Assembly: GCF_900172275.1 (NCBI RefSeq)
Contig: NZ_FWFT01000002.1
Coordinates: forward strand, 310,001-374,000
Direction: 5' to 3'
DNA length: 64,000 nt
Source of the DNA: Pseudooctadecabacter jejudonensis
GTDB lineage: Bacteria; Pseudomonadota; Alphaproteobacteria; Rhodobacterales; Rhodobacteraceae
The notes beneath the pieces were generated by a model, which saw only the letters and a program-made list of their open reading frames with translations, had not been told where the DNA came from and made no database searches. A program made the position numbers and the translations under genes. Below, piece after piece: positions 8,022 through 16,856 of this stretch. Every line of letters starts with the position of its first letter. The stretch's first letter is position 1.

Positions 8022-9275
8022 ATGACGACGCGCACGCAGACACCGAACCTTGTGACCCCTGTCCTCGTGGCAGGCTGTATCATCATCATGATCAGCTTTG
8101 CCGTACGCGCATCCTTCGGTGTCTTTCAAATTCCAATCGCAGAAGAGTTCGCTTGGGCACGGGCGGAATTTTCCCTCGCCATCGCGATCCAGAACCTCGC
8201 GTGGGGCATCGGCCAGCCGATTTTTGGGGCCCTTGCCGAACGGCTGACCGACCGTAAGGCGATCATTCTGGGTGCTGTTATCTATGCCGTGGGTTTGGTT
8301 CTGTCAGCCAATTCGATCTCTCCTATTGGGCACCAGACGTACGCATGGCTGGTGGGGTTCGGCATTGCGGGCACGGGGTTTGGGGTCATCCTCGCCGTCG
8401 TGGGCCGCGCCGCTTCAGACGAACACCGGTCCATGGCGCTGGCCGTGGCCACTGCGGCGGGGTCAGCCGGTCAGGTCTTCGGTGCACCGCTGGCCGAATA
8501 CCTTCTGACACTGATGTCTTGGCAGTCCGTGTTCTTGGTCTTTGCGGGTCTTGTTTTGGCCTCCCTGCTGACGTTGCCCATGATGAAAGCGCCCAACGCT
8601 GCCTCAAAGGCTGAGCTTGAAGAATCCATCGGTCAGGTCATCCGCCGCGCCTTTTCGGATCCGTCCTACACCCTCATCTTTCTGGGCTTCTTTTCGTGCG
8701 GGTATCAACTGGCCTTCATCACAGCGCATTTCCCCGCCATGATCACCGAGATGTGCGGCCCGATTTTGCCTGGCGGCGCGCTGCATTCCGTCGGCATCAC
8801 AACCACATCGGCCTTGGGCGCCATTGCCATTTCCCTGATCGGATTGTCCAATATCGCAGGCACCTTGTTGGCGGGCTGGGCGGGTAAACGGTATTCGAAG
8901 AAATACCTTTTGGCGGGCATCTATACCGGACGGACCATTGCGGCGGCCCTGTTCATCGCCGTCCCGATCACCCCCACAACCGTGATCCTCTTTTCGATCG
9001 TCATGGGGTCGCTTTGGCTGGCGACCGTTCCGCTGACAAGCGGGTTGGTCGCGCACATTTATGGGCTGCGCTACATGGGCACACTTTACGGGATCGTCTT
9101 TTTCTCACACCAACTGGGGTCGTTTCTGGGGGTCTGGTTGGGCGGACGTCTCTATGACGCCTACGGCAGCTACACGGCGGTGTGGTGGGTTGGTGTGGCC
9201 ATCGGCGCATTTTCCGCGATCATCCATTTGCCGATACGAGAGAACCGTAGGACACCGCCGCTGGCCACGGCCTAG
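8022..9275 (+). CDS. MFS transporter (monocarboxylate/OFA-like)
   Basis: 417 residues with twelve predicted membrane spans in two halves. Typical MFS features are the loop 2-3 motif GALAERLTDRKAIILG and the Gly-rich helix GFGIAGTGFGVILAVVGRAA. The motif spacing and the AVRASFGVFQIPI first helix resemble the OFA/monocarboxylate branch, so an organic acid substrate is plausible but not shown. The start ATG at 8022 has no strong Shine-Dalgarno (GCGGCC); the frame is open far upstream, antisense to zapE, without coding character. It converges on the alpha/beta hydrolase gene, with a 23-base gap. Confidence 0.85.
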   Translation: MTTRTQTPNLVTPVLVAGCIIIMISFAVRASFGVFQIPIAEEFAWARAEFSLAIAIQNLAWGIGQPIFGALAERLTDRKAIILGAVIYAVGLVLSANSISPIGHQTYAWLVGFGIAGTGFGVILAVVGRAASDEHRSMALAVATAAGSAGQVFGAPLAEYLLTLMSWQSVFLVFAGLVLASLLTLPMMKAPNAASKAELEESIGQVIRRAFSDPSYTLIFLGFFSCGYQLAFITAHFPAMITEMCGPILPGGALHSVGITTTSALGAIAISLIGLSNIAGTLLAGWAGKRYSKKYLLAGIYTGRTIAAALFIAVPITPTTVILFSIVMGSLWLATVPLTSGLVAHIYGLRYMGTLYGIVFFSHQLGSFLGVWLGGRLYDAYGSYTAVWWVGVAIGAFSAIIHLPIRENRRTPPLATA

Positions 9276-9298
9276 ACATACTCCGGCCTTGGGGGGGG

Positions 9299-10234
9299 TT
9301 AATGGCTGACGTCCTCTCGCAAGATCTGCGTCAGTAGGTTGGCCACCTCAGCTGAATGCGTGTACAGAACACGATGATCCGCGTCTGAGATCACCTCTTG
9401 CCGGACGCTGCGGTTCCACTGCGTCAGTGTGCCCAAGGATTTCAGAGGTATAACAGTGTCCCGTTCCGCCCAGATGCCCACGACAGGAACGCCCGCGCGG
9501 CCAATGTTTCGCTGGGCCTCTTCTTGGGTTTCGGACAGAACGTTGCGGCGGCTCGACAGAAGCGAGGGCAAAAAGCCTTTGCTGTTATATTCGGCCAACT
9601 GTGCCTCAATAATACCGGGGATATCGAACGGCTGGCCCAAATGCGCCTGTAGCGCCCGACGTTCGCGGCGCGCGACGATAATATGGTGAATCCACGCGCC
9701 CACAACCGGCAAGGCACAGGCCGCCTCAACCCAAGGATCGGGCCGCATCCAGACCCCTGCGGACGCGACCAAGATCAATCTGCGCACACGATCCGGATGC
9801 TGCGCTGTGAAGCCTGCGGCGATCGTTCCCCCCATAGAGAACCCGATCACTGTCACATCGTCATTGATCTGCTGGTGCACCAAAAGATCATCCAGCTGGC
9901 GCGCAAAGAATTCGGAGGTTTGTGCATCTTTCGGCGCATCGGAAAAGCCGCGCCCATAAAGGTCATATACCAAAACCCGAAACCCCAGTTGTCCCAGGTG
10001 CTGGGCCAGTGCGTACCACACGGGGCTTGGCGTTGACAGGCCGTGAACACAGACAACCACGGGCCCCCGCGCCGCACCCAGCCAGCGATAATGCGTCACA
10101 CCGGCGCTCAGTTTCGCGAACCGCCCGGGCGCACGATCACGGAACGTCTCTGCGCTTTGACGTCTGCCCTCAGCCAGAAACGGCATGGCTGCGACGCCCG
10201 CCAAAACGATCAACGGCAGGAGCCACCCCATCAT
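9299..10234 (-). CDS. Alpha/beta hydrolase
   Basis: 311 residues with an N-terminal hydrophobic segment (residues about 3-18) that may anchor it to the membrane. The complete catalytic triad is visible: Ser133 in GFSMGG, Asp259 in WAERD, His287 in DADHRVL. The oxyanion-hole motif is VHGLSTPS. It resembles C-C bond or ester hydrolases of the MhpC/epoxide hydrolase branch; the substrate is unknown. It is the last gene of a coupled trio: its start overlaps the stop of the ornithine cyclodeaminase-like gene by four bases. Confidence 0.85.
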   Translation of the reverse strand: MMGWLLPLIVLAGVAAMPFLAEGRRQSAETFRDRAPGRFAKLSAGVTHYRWLGAARGPVVVCVHGLSTPSPVWYALAQHLGQLGFRVLVYDLYGRGFSDAPKDAQTSEFFARQLDDLLVHQQINDDVTVIGFSMGGTIAAGFTAQHPDRVRRLILVASAGVWMRPDPWVEAACALPVVGAWIHHIIVARRERRALQAHLGQPFDIPGIIEAQLAEYNSKGFLPSLLSSRRNVLSETQEEAQRNIGRAGVPVVGIWAERDTVIPLKSLGTLTQWNRSVRQEVISDADHRVLYTHSAEVANLLTQILREDVSH

Positions 10235-11148
10235 ACGGTCTGCCCCTCAATGACATCCAGAATGTGGCGGCTGGTCATCAAATCCAGATGTGCTCCACCA
10301 CCATTTTTGAACAAAGTGATTTCCTCATCTGACCCGCGTTTGAACGCATCCAGATCATAGTAATCCGCCACCACGTCGGCGGCTTTGATGACACCGCTGG
10401 CGAGTGGGATCTTCAGTTCACCAATGTGGCCCAAAGTCGTGTCATAACTGTCCACGAAGAGGCGTGATTTGAGCAAAGTGGCATCGTCGACCTCTCGCAT
10501 GTCGGGGCGGTAGGCGCCGATCAGGTCGATGTGCTGACCGGGCTGAAACCATGCGCCCTGAAGGATGGGATCTGTCGTCATCGTGGCTGAGGTGATGATG
10601 TCGGCAGCCTTCACCGCAGCCTCTAGATCGCTTGACACTTTCGTGCCGGGACACTCCTTCACGAAGGCCTGCGCGCCGTCCGGGGACCGGTTCCAAACCG
10701 TAAATTCTGCATCGGGAAACGCCGCGCCATAGGCGGACCACAACGCGCGGCCTACGGTGCCCGCGCCGACGATCAAAATGCGTTTGCTGTCAGGACGGGC
10801 CAACCGGCGGGCGGCCAGCAGGCTGTCCCCTGCTGTTTTCCACTTGGTCACGAGGTGAAAATCAACAATCGCCTCAAGCCCACCGTCGACATCGGAAAAC
10901 AGGTTCACGGCGCCATTGATCATGGGTGCCCCACGGTCGCGATTGGTGGGGAAAATTGTGGCGCATTTGATCGCGAGCCCCAGCCCGTCGATCCATGCAG
11001 AGCGGTTCAGCAATGTGTCGGGATCGCGATACAAAAACACGTCCTCGACCGTGCCTTTCGGCAAGTTATGTCCTGCCGCCAACGCATCGGTCAGCGCCAA
11101 CCAGTCCAGCGCGGGATCACCCTGTTCAAACGAAATCATCCGTGTCAT
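10231..11148 (-). CDS. Ornithine cyclodeaminase / mu-crystallin family protein
   Basis: 305 residues with the family's Rossmann core: VGAGTVGRALWSAYGAAFP binds NAD(P) and NRSPDG follows. Substrate-domain elements include VTKWKTAGDSLLAARRLA, which carries the catalytic-site Lys and Arg region. Members act as ornithine cyclodeaminase, alanine dehydrogenase or pyrroline-2-carboxylate reductase; the sequence alone does not decide among them. It overlaps the HAD gene upstream and the hydrolase gene downstream by four bases each, so the three are translated as a unit, perhaps for catabolism of an amino or imino acid. Confidence 0.85.
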   Translation of the reverse strand: MTRMISFEQGDPALDWLALTDALAAGHNLPKGTVEDVFLYRDPDTLLNRSAWIDGLGLAIKCATIFPTNRDRGAPMINGAVNLFSDVDGGLEAIVDFHLVTKWKTAGDSLLAARRLARPDSKRILIVGAGTVGRALWSAYGAAFPDAEFTVWNRSPDGAQAFVKECPGTKVSSDLEAAVKAADIITSATMTTDPILQGAWFQPGQHIDLIGAYRPDMREVDDATLLKSRLFVDSYDTTLGHIGELKIPLASGVIKAADVVADYYDLDAFKRGSDEEITLFKNGGGAHLDLMTSRHILDVIEGQTV

Positions 11149-11765
11149 GTGGCGCCCCCTTCGGCCAGCAACCCTTCGGCAATCAGGCGATCTTCCCAGC
11201 CTTGCGGGCTCTTAAACAGGTGCACGCCCCACCCGCGGGCGGCGGCGGCGTCGATGTTCTCTTGCCGGTCATCGGCAAACAGCAGGCCGGATGGGGATAT
11301 GCCGCAGTCGGCCTCAACCATCTCATAAATCCGAGGGTCGGGTTTGGTCACGCCCATGTGGCCGGAGATATAGCGGCGGTCGAATTCTTCGAGAAACGGG
11401 TATTCCCGCACGCCGATCTCAAATGTCTCGATCCCGAAATTCGACAGCGCAAAAACAGGCACATCCGCCCGCCGCAGCGCCCGCAAAATGCGCACAGACT
11501 GGTCGATTGCGGGGGCCGCCATTTCGATCCAGCGATCGTGCCACATCATCACCTCATCCGCCCAATCAGGATTGGCGTCTGCCACATCGCGGATGACCTG
11601 TACGAAAGGCTGTCCCTGATCCACGCGATCATTCATGGCGTGCAGATCGATGGCAGCAAAAAAGGCCTCACGCCGCGCGCGCCCGATCACGGCATCATAG
11701 AACCGTTCAGGTTGCCATTCGATCAGCACATTTCCGATGTCAAAGACGACAGCACGTTCGGTCAT
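11145..11765 (-). CDS. HAD family hydrolase (HAD-IA)
   Basis: 206 residues. HAD motif I is VFDIGNVLIEW (first Asp nucleophile; the second acidic position is Asn, as in the YihX/epoxide-hydrolase N-domain group). Motif II is FALSNF, motif III is the Lys in GVTKPDPRIY, and motif IV is LLFADDRQENI. It is likely a small-molecule phosphatase or dehalogenase-like enzyme. I chose the ATG at 11765 (AAGGGGA upstream) over an in-frame ATG 31 codons earlier because the HAD motif begins immediately after it. It is the first gene of a coupled trio with the cyclodeaminase-like enzyme and hydrolase. Confidence 0.88.
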   Translation of the reverse strand: MTERAVVFDIGNVLIEWQPERFYDAVIGRARREAFFAAIDLHAMNDRVDQGQPFVQVIRDVADANPDWADEVMMWHDRWIEMAAPAIDQSVRILRALRRADVPVFALSNFGIETFEIGVREYPFLEEFDRRYISGHMGVTKPDPRIYEMVEADCGISPSGLLFADDRQENIDAAAARGWGVHLFKSPQGWEDRLIAEGLLAEGGAT

Positions 11766-11814
11766 ATCAGACAGTCCCCTTGGTTTTGCGCAGACTATCA
11801 GGTTTGCACATCGT

Positions 11815-12261
11815 TCAAAGACGTTTTGCCGCCCTGAGTTCGCGTTCCAGCGCATCAAGAAACCGCGATCTGTCCGCCTTGGAAAAGGCCTTGCCGCCGC
11901 CTGTGCGGAACGGATCAGCGGCGCGGATATCTGCCATCAGATCGCGGGTGGCGAGGATATTTCCAATGTTGGCTTGGGTCAAAGCCTCGCCATTGTGTTT
12001 GAGGACACGGGCGCCGGCCTCGACACATTTTGCAGCCAAGGGGATGTCGCCGGTTATGACCACATCGCCCGGTTTGGCCCGGTCGGCGATCCACATATCG
12101 GCCACGTCAGGGCCGTCCGGCACAATGACCGTTTCAACCAGCGGATTCTGCGAGGGGCGCAGCCCGCCGTTGGACACAATGAACATCTGCACGCCATGCC
12201 GTGTGCCAACTTTTTCAACCTCTGCCTTTACGGGGCAGGCATCTGCGTCAACGTAAATCAT
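11815..12261 (-). CDS. YaiI/YqxD family (UPF0178) protein
   Basis: 148 residues. The N-terminus [18 protein letters not shown] is the family signature, with conserved acidic residues resembling a PIN-type nuclease site, followed by [30 protein letters not shown] and the C-terminal [14 protein letters not shown]. The family is widespread and uncharacterised; the nuclease-like Asp cluster is suggestive only. It sits 70 bases downstream of fghA on the same strand and about 50 bases ahead of the HAD trio, and could belong to one long transcript. Confidence 0.9.
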   Translation of the reverse strand: MIYVDADACPVKAEVEKVGTRHGVQMFIVSNGGLRPSQNPLVETVIVPDGPDVADMWIADRAKPGDVVITGDIPLAAKCVEAGARVLKHNGEALTQANIGNILATRDLMADIRAADPFRTGGGKAFSKADRSRFLDALERELRAAKRL

Positions 12262-12331
12262 ATGCGCCGCCCAACCGCGCTGCGCGCGACCGAGCGGTGC
12301 GGGTCGGCCCGCAGGGTCGGATCGTGCCGCG

Positions 12332-13159
12332 CTAGTGCCACAAGGCGTCCGCGTGGAAAGCGATGTGATCTTCCATGAACGACGAGATGAAGAAATAGCT
12401 GTGGTCGTACCCCTTTTGCAGCCGAAGCTGACCCTCTTGTTTGCGGGCTGTAAAAGCTGCTGCAAAGGCCTCTGTTCCCAGCAGATCCCAGAACTGATCT
12501 TCGGTTCCAGTGTCGACCAACATCGGGCCGTCAAACCCGCCGCCTTGCATCAACAGCGTTGCATCGTGTGGCCCCCAGTTTGCCTCATCGCCCCAGTAGG
12601 CCGCGAATTGTTTGCGCCCCCAATCGCTTTGCGTGGGGTTGCAGATAGGTGCGAAGGCCGAGACCGACTTGAACCGACCCTTCAAGGCCATCGCCATCGT
12701 CAGCGCGCCGTGACCGCCCATCGAATGGCCGGTGATCGACTGACGGTCCATGTCGAGGGCGAAATTTGCCCCCAGAAGGTGTGGCAGCTCCTCCGCGATA
12801 TAGGTCCACATTTTGAAATGCTCGGACCACGGCACCCGGGTCGCGTCGATATAAAACCCGGCGCCCTGGCCCAGATCATAGGCGTCGTCGTTTGGCACAC
12901 CCTCGCCGCGCGGCGATGTATCTGGAAAACACAAGCCAATCCCGTGATCGGCGGCCCATGCTTGCGCGCCCGCCTTTGTCATTGCGTTTTCGTGGGTGCA
13001 GGTCAGGCCTGACAGAAACCACAACAGCGGCACCGGACCGTCCGCTGCCTCAGCCGGCAAGAACAGCCCGAACGTCATGTTCGTGCCTGTTGCCATCGAC
13101 ATGTGCTTGTAGACCCCTTGCGTGCCGCCAAAGCTGCGGTTCTCCGATAGCGTTTCCAT
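12332..13159 (-). CDS. fghA: S-formylglutathione hydrolase
   Basis: Hydrolyses S-formylglutathione to formate and glutathione, the second step of glutathione-dependent formaldehyde oxidation. An esterase D-type protein of 275 residues. The nucleophile Ser146 is in GHSMGGHGA; the oxyanion block is [12 protein letters not shown]; the Asp (TGTEDQF) and His (GYDHSYFFI) complete the triad. Start support is strong (AAGGGAAGG). The first ATG shares a base with the nitroreductase stop, so the two are coupled. Its pathway partner, the formaldehyde dehydrogenase, is encoded at 16857-17969 rather than adjacent. Confidence 0.95.
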   Translation of the reverse strand: METLSENRSFGGTQGVYKHMSMATGTNMTFGLFLPAEAADGPVPLLWFLSGLTCTHENAMTKAGAQAWAADHGIGLCFPDTSPRGEGVPNDDAYDLGQGAGFYIDATRVPWSEHFKMWTYIAEELPHLLGANFALDMDRQSITGHSMGGHGALTMAMALKGRFKSVSAFAPICNPTQSDWGRKQFAAYWGDEANWGPHDATLLMQGGGFDGPMLVDTGTEDQFWDLLGTEAFAAAFTARKQEGQLRLQKGYDHSYFFISSFMEDHIAFHADALWH

Positions 13160-13857
13160 CAGGCCTTCCCTTCGTATGTCGTCAGAATCTCATCAAGCGG
13201 TTTCTTTTTCTTGGCCACGGCGGGCACTGTCGCGCTGTCGGCGGGGTGGCCCACGGCCAGAATCATAATGGGCTTTTCATTCTCGGGTCGGTCACACAGG
13301 TCGTTGAGGAATTTCATCGGGTTGGGTGTATGCGTCAGACAGGACAGCCCTGCGGTGTGCAGCGCCGTGATCAACATTCCCGTGGCGATGCCGACGCTTT
13401 CGGGGACGTAGTAGTGTTTCACACGCTCGCCGTTCCGGTCCCCCCAGCGTTGGGCAAACACCACGATCAGCCATGGGGCGATATCCAGGTGGGGTTTGCT
13501 GGCGTCGGTGCCGATGGGTTCCAATGCCTTCAGCCACGCATCCCCGCCGCCCCCGCCGTAGAATTTTTGCTCTTCATCCTCAGCGGCCTTGCGAATGCGC
13601 GCCTTCATCTCTGGATCGCTGATGGCCACGAAATGCCATGGTTGTTGGTTCGCGCCTGAGGGGGCTGTTCCGGCGGCACGCACGCAGGCCTCGATGACCT
13701 GTTTTGGCACGGGCCGATCGATGTAGTCGCGGATGGAATGGCGGGTGCGGACATGATCATAAAACCGATCCGCCTCGGCCTGCATTTGCGCATCGTCGTA
13801 ATCGGCGCGGTCCGGCAAAGGCAGGGCCTGATAGGTGGGCGGGGTCTGTTCGGTCAT
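13159..13857 (-). CDS. Nitroreductase family protein
   Basis: 232 residues, FMN-dependent nitroreductase fold. The RHSIRDY motif near the N-terminus and AAGTAPSGANQQPWHF are the flavin phosphate and ring contacts. The C-terminal region DEILTTYEGK is typical of the group close to iodotyrosine deiodinase/BluB-like enzymes. The physiological substrate is unknown. It shares one base with fghA (TGATG), indicating translational coupling, and starts 23 bases after the AEC transporter gene on the same strand. Confidence 0.88.
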   Translation of the reverse strand: MTEQTPPTYQALPLPDRADYDDAQMQAEADRFYDHVRTRHSIRDYIDRPVPKQVIEACVRAAGTAPSGANQQPWHFVAISDPEMKARIRKAAEDEEQKFYGGGGGDAWLKALEPIGTDASKPHLDIAPWLIVVFAQRWGDRNGERVKHYYVPESVGIATGMLITALHTAGLSCLTHTPNPMKFLNDLCDRPENEKPIMILAVGHPADSATVPAVAKKKKPLDEILTTYEGKA

Positions 13858-13880
13858 GGCATGATCCTATGGACGGTCAA

Positions 13881-14804
13881 CTAGCTGATGGCGGCGATCA
13901 CAACAGAGACCGTTACAACGCTGGCCGCTGTCGAAATCAGAATAGAGGCAGAGACGCGCGCAGGCGCGACCCCGTAATGTTGCGCCAAGATGTAGACATT
14001 TCCCGCAACAGGCAAGGCAGCGGCGGCGATCATGACGCCTGCGGCATAAGGATCGACCGGCAACATGACCAGCGCGGCAAATGCAACGGCGGCGGGGTGC
14101 AGCACCAGCTTGGCAAAAGACAACCACCCCGCCACGGCAACCTTTTCCGCCGATTTGGTCGCCAAGGACGCACCAATGGCAAACAACGCGCCGGGGGTGG
14201 CCGCAGCTCCGAGGATCGACAGAAATTCATTGGCCGGTTTCGGGATCGGTAATCCCGCACCCGACACCATTAGACCAAGGCTGATCGATACAATCATCGG
14301 GTTCTTCAAAAGCCCCAAACCGACGGTGCGCAAGATGCCCAACGACATCCGCCCATCGCGCGATCCTGTGATCAGGATGACCACCAGCGACCCGAAGACG
14401 ATCAAATCAACGGACAGCACAAGCATCACCGGACCAATCGCCCGTTCACCCAACAGCAAAACCAACATCGGTATGCCCAGAAAGCCCACATTTCCAATGA
14501 CAGCGCACTGCGCCTCGATCGCGGCCTCTTCAACGCCGCGGCGGCGCACCAAGGCTACGGCGGTCGCCAGCAGGTACACAAAAAGCGTGCCCCAAAGGTA
14601 GGCCAGCACAAACGGCAAATCGAAAATGTCCGACAGCGACAGGTTCGCGGAAAAGCGAAACAGCATGGCCGACAGGGCGAAGTAGAAGACAAATTTCGTC
14701 AGATAGGCTGTCGCCTCAGGTGTGAAAAAGCCAGTGCGCCCTGCGCCATAGCCCAGCCCAATCAAGGCGAAAAATGGCAAGGTCTGAAGAAAGATGTCCC
14801 ACAT
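13881..14804 (-). CDS. AEC (auxin efflux carrier) family transporter
   Basis: 307 residues with about ten membrane spans. The first helix FFALIGLGYGAGRTGFF, the central helix FGSLVVILITGSRDG and the YILAQHYG region near the C-terminus are typical of AEC permeases, which export or exchange organic anions. I used the ATG at 14804; an in-frame start 22 codons earlier would add a charged, uncharacteristic N-terminus. It is probably the first gene of the minus-strand cluster with nitroreductase and fghA. It is transcribed away from the TetR region and may be its regulatory target. Confidence 0.87.
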   Translation of the reverse strand: MWDIFLQTLPFFALIGLGYGAGRTGFFTPEATAYLTKFVFYFALSAMLFRFSANLSLSDIFDLPFVLAYLWGTLFVYLLATAVALVRRRGVEEAAIEAQCAVIGNVGFLGIPMLVLLLGERAIGPVMLVLSVDLIVFGSLVVILITGSRDGRMSLGILRTVGLGLLKNPMIVSISLGLMVSGAGLPIPKPANEFLSILGAAATPGALFAIGASLATKSAEKVAVAGWLSFAKLVLHPAAVAFAALVMLPVDPYAAGVMIAAAALPVAGNVYILAQHYGVAPARVSASILISTAASVVTVSVVIAAIS

Positions 14805-14881
14805 TTCATAGCCGTAGCACCCATCGCGGGAACGCGGAACCCGAATTTCAAGGGAAGGATATGTCCGCACTTTGTAAGAAA

Positions 14882-14897
14882 TGAACCGATCGGTTCA
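14882..14897. promoter_or_regulatory. Perfect 16-base palindrome, likely TetR-family operator
   Basis: TGAACCGATCGGTTCA, a perfect palindrome, lies between the divergent AEC transporter gene and the small-peptide/tetR pair. Its length and symmetry match operators of TetR-family repressors. Related half-sites recur at 14909-14924 and at about 15171-15184, just ahead of the tetR gene. Confidence 0.6.
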
Positions 14898-14905
14898 CTT
14901 TTCTG

Positions 14906-14933
14906 TTGTAAACCGAACTGTTTAGTTTATTTA
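14906..14933 (+). promoter_or_regulatory. Promoter with internal pseudo-palindrome ahead of the small-peptide gene
   Basis: TTGTAA at 14906-14911 and TATTTA at 14928-14933, with a spacer of 16 bases. The inverted repeat TAAAC-CGAACT-GTTTA at 14909-14924 fills the spacer, a classic position for a repressor to block RNA polymerase. Confidence 0.45.
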
Positions 14934-14969
14934 AGCCTCAAGAGACATGGAAAACCGAAAGGAAATACA

Positions 14970-15146
14970 ATGACACGTTCTTTGATTGCAGCTGCGACGG
15001 CCTTGATGCTGGTTGGGGGCGCGGCCTCTGCGGGGCCGATGGCCTTTACCTTACCCACGCTGACCTTCCCTTCGACCGAGGATGTCACGAAGGGCACCGC
15101 ATGCCTGACCCCATCCACCACTCAAACCTGCATCACGCAGGAGTGA
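14970..15146 (+). CDS. Small secreted peptide (58 aa) upstream of tetR
   Basis: 58 codons with an AAAGGAAA Shine-Dalgarno. The first ~21 residues are a textbook Sec signal (MTRSLIAAATALMLVGGAAS, then AG). The mature peptide of about 36 residues is Thr/Pro-rich and has two cysteines (TACLTP and QTCITQ) that could form a disulfide. I recognise no family. It lies 65 bases ahead of the TetR gene and behind a promoter with operator-like palindromes, so it is probably controlled by that repressor. Its role (signal, chaperone-like or metal-binding) is open. Confidence 0.6.
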   Translation: MTRSLIAAATALMLVGGAASAGPMAFTLPTLTFPSTEDVTKGTACLTPSTTQTCITQE

Positions 15147-15211
15147 CGCCACGCCTTCCTTGCCCGTTCTGAACGAAACGGTTTATGTTAAGGTTCGGGC
15201 AAGGAGGCCAC

Positions 15212-15829
15212 ATGGCAGACGGAACACCACAGGTTAAGCGCGGACGTAAGTTCGATCAGGTGCTGGATGGCGCCCGCAAGATATTCATGTCTGACGGGTT
15301 CGAAGGGGCGAGCGTGGACGACATCGCCCGTGAAGCGGGCGTATCGAAGGCGACTTTGTATTCCTATTTTCCGGACAAACGTCTGTTGTTCATGGAAGTC
15401 GCCAAGGCCGAGTGTATCCGGCAAGCCGATATGGCGATGGAAACCATCGACCAATCCGCACCCATCACGGACGCCCTTACCGATGCCGCGTGGCGGATGG
15501 TGGAATTTTTCACGTCCGATTTCGGGCAAAGGGTCTTCCGCCTGTGCGTCGCCGAAAGTGACCGCTTTCCCGAATTGGGCCGCGAATTCTACGAAAGCGG
15601 GCCAGCATTGGTGCGCGCCAAACTGATCGAATTCATGCAATGCGGGATCGAGAGGGGCGAGCTTGTCGTGGATGACCTACCGCTGGCCGCCGACCAGTTC
15701 GGAGAGTTGTGCAAAGCTGACCTGTTCCCACGTCTGGTGTTCAGCATGGATAAGTCGTTCGACCAACCCCAAAAACGGCGGATCGTTGAAGGCGCCGTTG
15801 CCACGTTCATGGCGCGCTACGGCACCTAA
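15212..15829 (+). CDS. TetR/AcrR family transcriptional regulator
   Basis: 205 residues. The N-terminal TetR helix-turn-helix spans about residues 12-58: AREAGVSKATLYSYFPDKRLLF is the recognition helix region and the preceding ARKIFMSDGFEGASVDDI is typical. The C-terminal ligand domain is of the AefR-like type (TetR_C_33/39-like). The start has AAGGAGG; a start nine codons upstream is possible but unnecessary. Palindromes upstream suggest autoregulation together with the small-peptide gene and perhaps the divergent AEC-nitroreductase-fghA cluster. The inducing ligand is unknown. Confidence 0.9.
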   Translation: MADGTPQVKRGRKFDQVLDGARKIFMSDGFEGASVDDIAREAGVSKATLYSYFPDKRLLFMEVAKAECIRQADMAMETIDQSAPITDALTDAAWRMVEFFTSDFGQRVFRLCVAESDRFPELGREFYESGPALVRAKLIEFMQCGIERGELVVDDLPLAADQFGELCKADLFPRLVFSMDKSFDQPQKRRIVEGAVATFMARYGT

Positions 15830-16848
15830 TTCGACAGATCACCGATCGTTTTGAAGATCGCCAGCTCTTCCGGACGTAGGGCGTCGTTTTCATCGTTCAT
15901 GGGCAGCCCGTTCAAGACATAGGCGAATTGAACATCGCGGGTTGGGTCGGACCAGACACCGCCGCACATTCCATAGGCCTTTGCGAAATGCCCTCGCAAC
16001 GGATGGGGGTAGAAGGCTGGATCATCGTAGATTTGCAGCCCCCATGCATAGGATTGAAACAGGCCATCGGGGCCAAGCACCGCACCCTGCCCGTCGCGCC
16101 ATCCGTGATCTTGCGGATGGGTGGCAAGGGTCGATGCGATTTCTAACGCCGATGTGAGTGTGATGCGCGCGCCGCCCTGCGGTGCAAAGGCATGGGGGTG
16201 TCCGACAGGGACATCTGGCGCGGTCACTGCGCCCTTATCAATCTGCGCCTCAAACCCCGCATCCCCCAGCCTGTAAGTGGCGATGTGATCGGGCCGCACC
16301 GGTGCACCCGCCCAGTTGAAATAGGCCTGAAGATTCAAAGACGTCGTGACAGATTTTGCAACCGCCTGATCGAACCGCATGTCGCTGACAACCTCAACCA
16401 CGCGGGCAAGCAGGACGTAGTTGAGGTTCGCGTATTCCATCTGCTGACCCACAGCCGCACCCGACCAGATGGCATCGCCCGTTTGATCCAACCAATCCGA
16501 CAACGGTTGATCCGGCGGGATGATATAGCCGCCCGCATCCGTGATGCCTGAGGCATGGCAGGCGAGATCGGCGATGGTCGGGGCCTGTCCTTTGGGGCCC
16601 CTAAGGGCGGGGCCCAAAACCTCATACGCGGGGGTGGCAACATCAACGCCTGCGTCACGGCACACCCGCCACGCGGCGCGTCCCGTCAGGATTTTGGAAA
16701 TTGAGGCCGCCCGCCAGAACGTGTCCGGCCCTGCGGCAAGCCCGTCCATTCCATCCAGATAAAACGCATCCTGACCGCCCCGACGCACAGCGATGCCGCA
16801 AAACGCAAAAGGCCCGGCCTGACGGACAGACCGGACCAGTTGATCCAT
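15826..16848 (-). CDS. Beta-lactamase-related serine hydrolase (class C / DD-peptidase fold)
   Basis: 340 residues. The active-site tetrad Ser49-x-x-Lys52 (SISK) and Tyr139-Ala-Asn141 (YAN) are present, and HFAKAYG occupies the third (KTG-like) position in degenerate form. There is no signal peptide, so a cytoplasmic esterase or amidase role is more likely than resistance to beta-lactams. The ATG at 16848 lies eight bases after the stop of the formaldehyde dehydrogenase gene; a TTG at 16860 would overlap that stop. The two genes are probably co-transcribed. It converges with tetR, overlapping by four bases. Confidence 0.85.
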   Translation of the reverse strand: MDQLVRSVRQAGPFAFCGIAVRRGGQDAFYLDGMDGLAAGPDTFWRAASISKILTGRAAWRVCRDAGVDVATPAYEVLGPALRGPKGQAPTIADLACHASGITDAGGYIIPPDQPLSDWLDQTGDAIWSGAAVGQQMEYANLNYVLLARVVEVVSDMRFDQAVAKSVTTSLNLQAYFNWAGAPVRPDHIATYRLGDAGFEAQIDKGAVTAPDVPVGHPHAFAPQGGARITLTSALEIASTLATHPQDHGWRDGQGAVLGPDGLFQSYAWGLQIYDDPAFYPHPLRGHFAKAYGMCGGVWSDPTRDVQFAYVLNGLPMNDENDALRPEELAIFKTIGDLSN

Positions 16849-16856
16849 TGCCGCGA

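Noticed and set aside
15826-16848. Beta-lactamase-fold protein as an antibiotic resistance gene
   Set aside because: No signal peptide, a degenerate third motif, and co-location with formaldehyde metabolism; an esterase-like role fits better.
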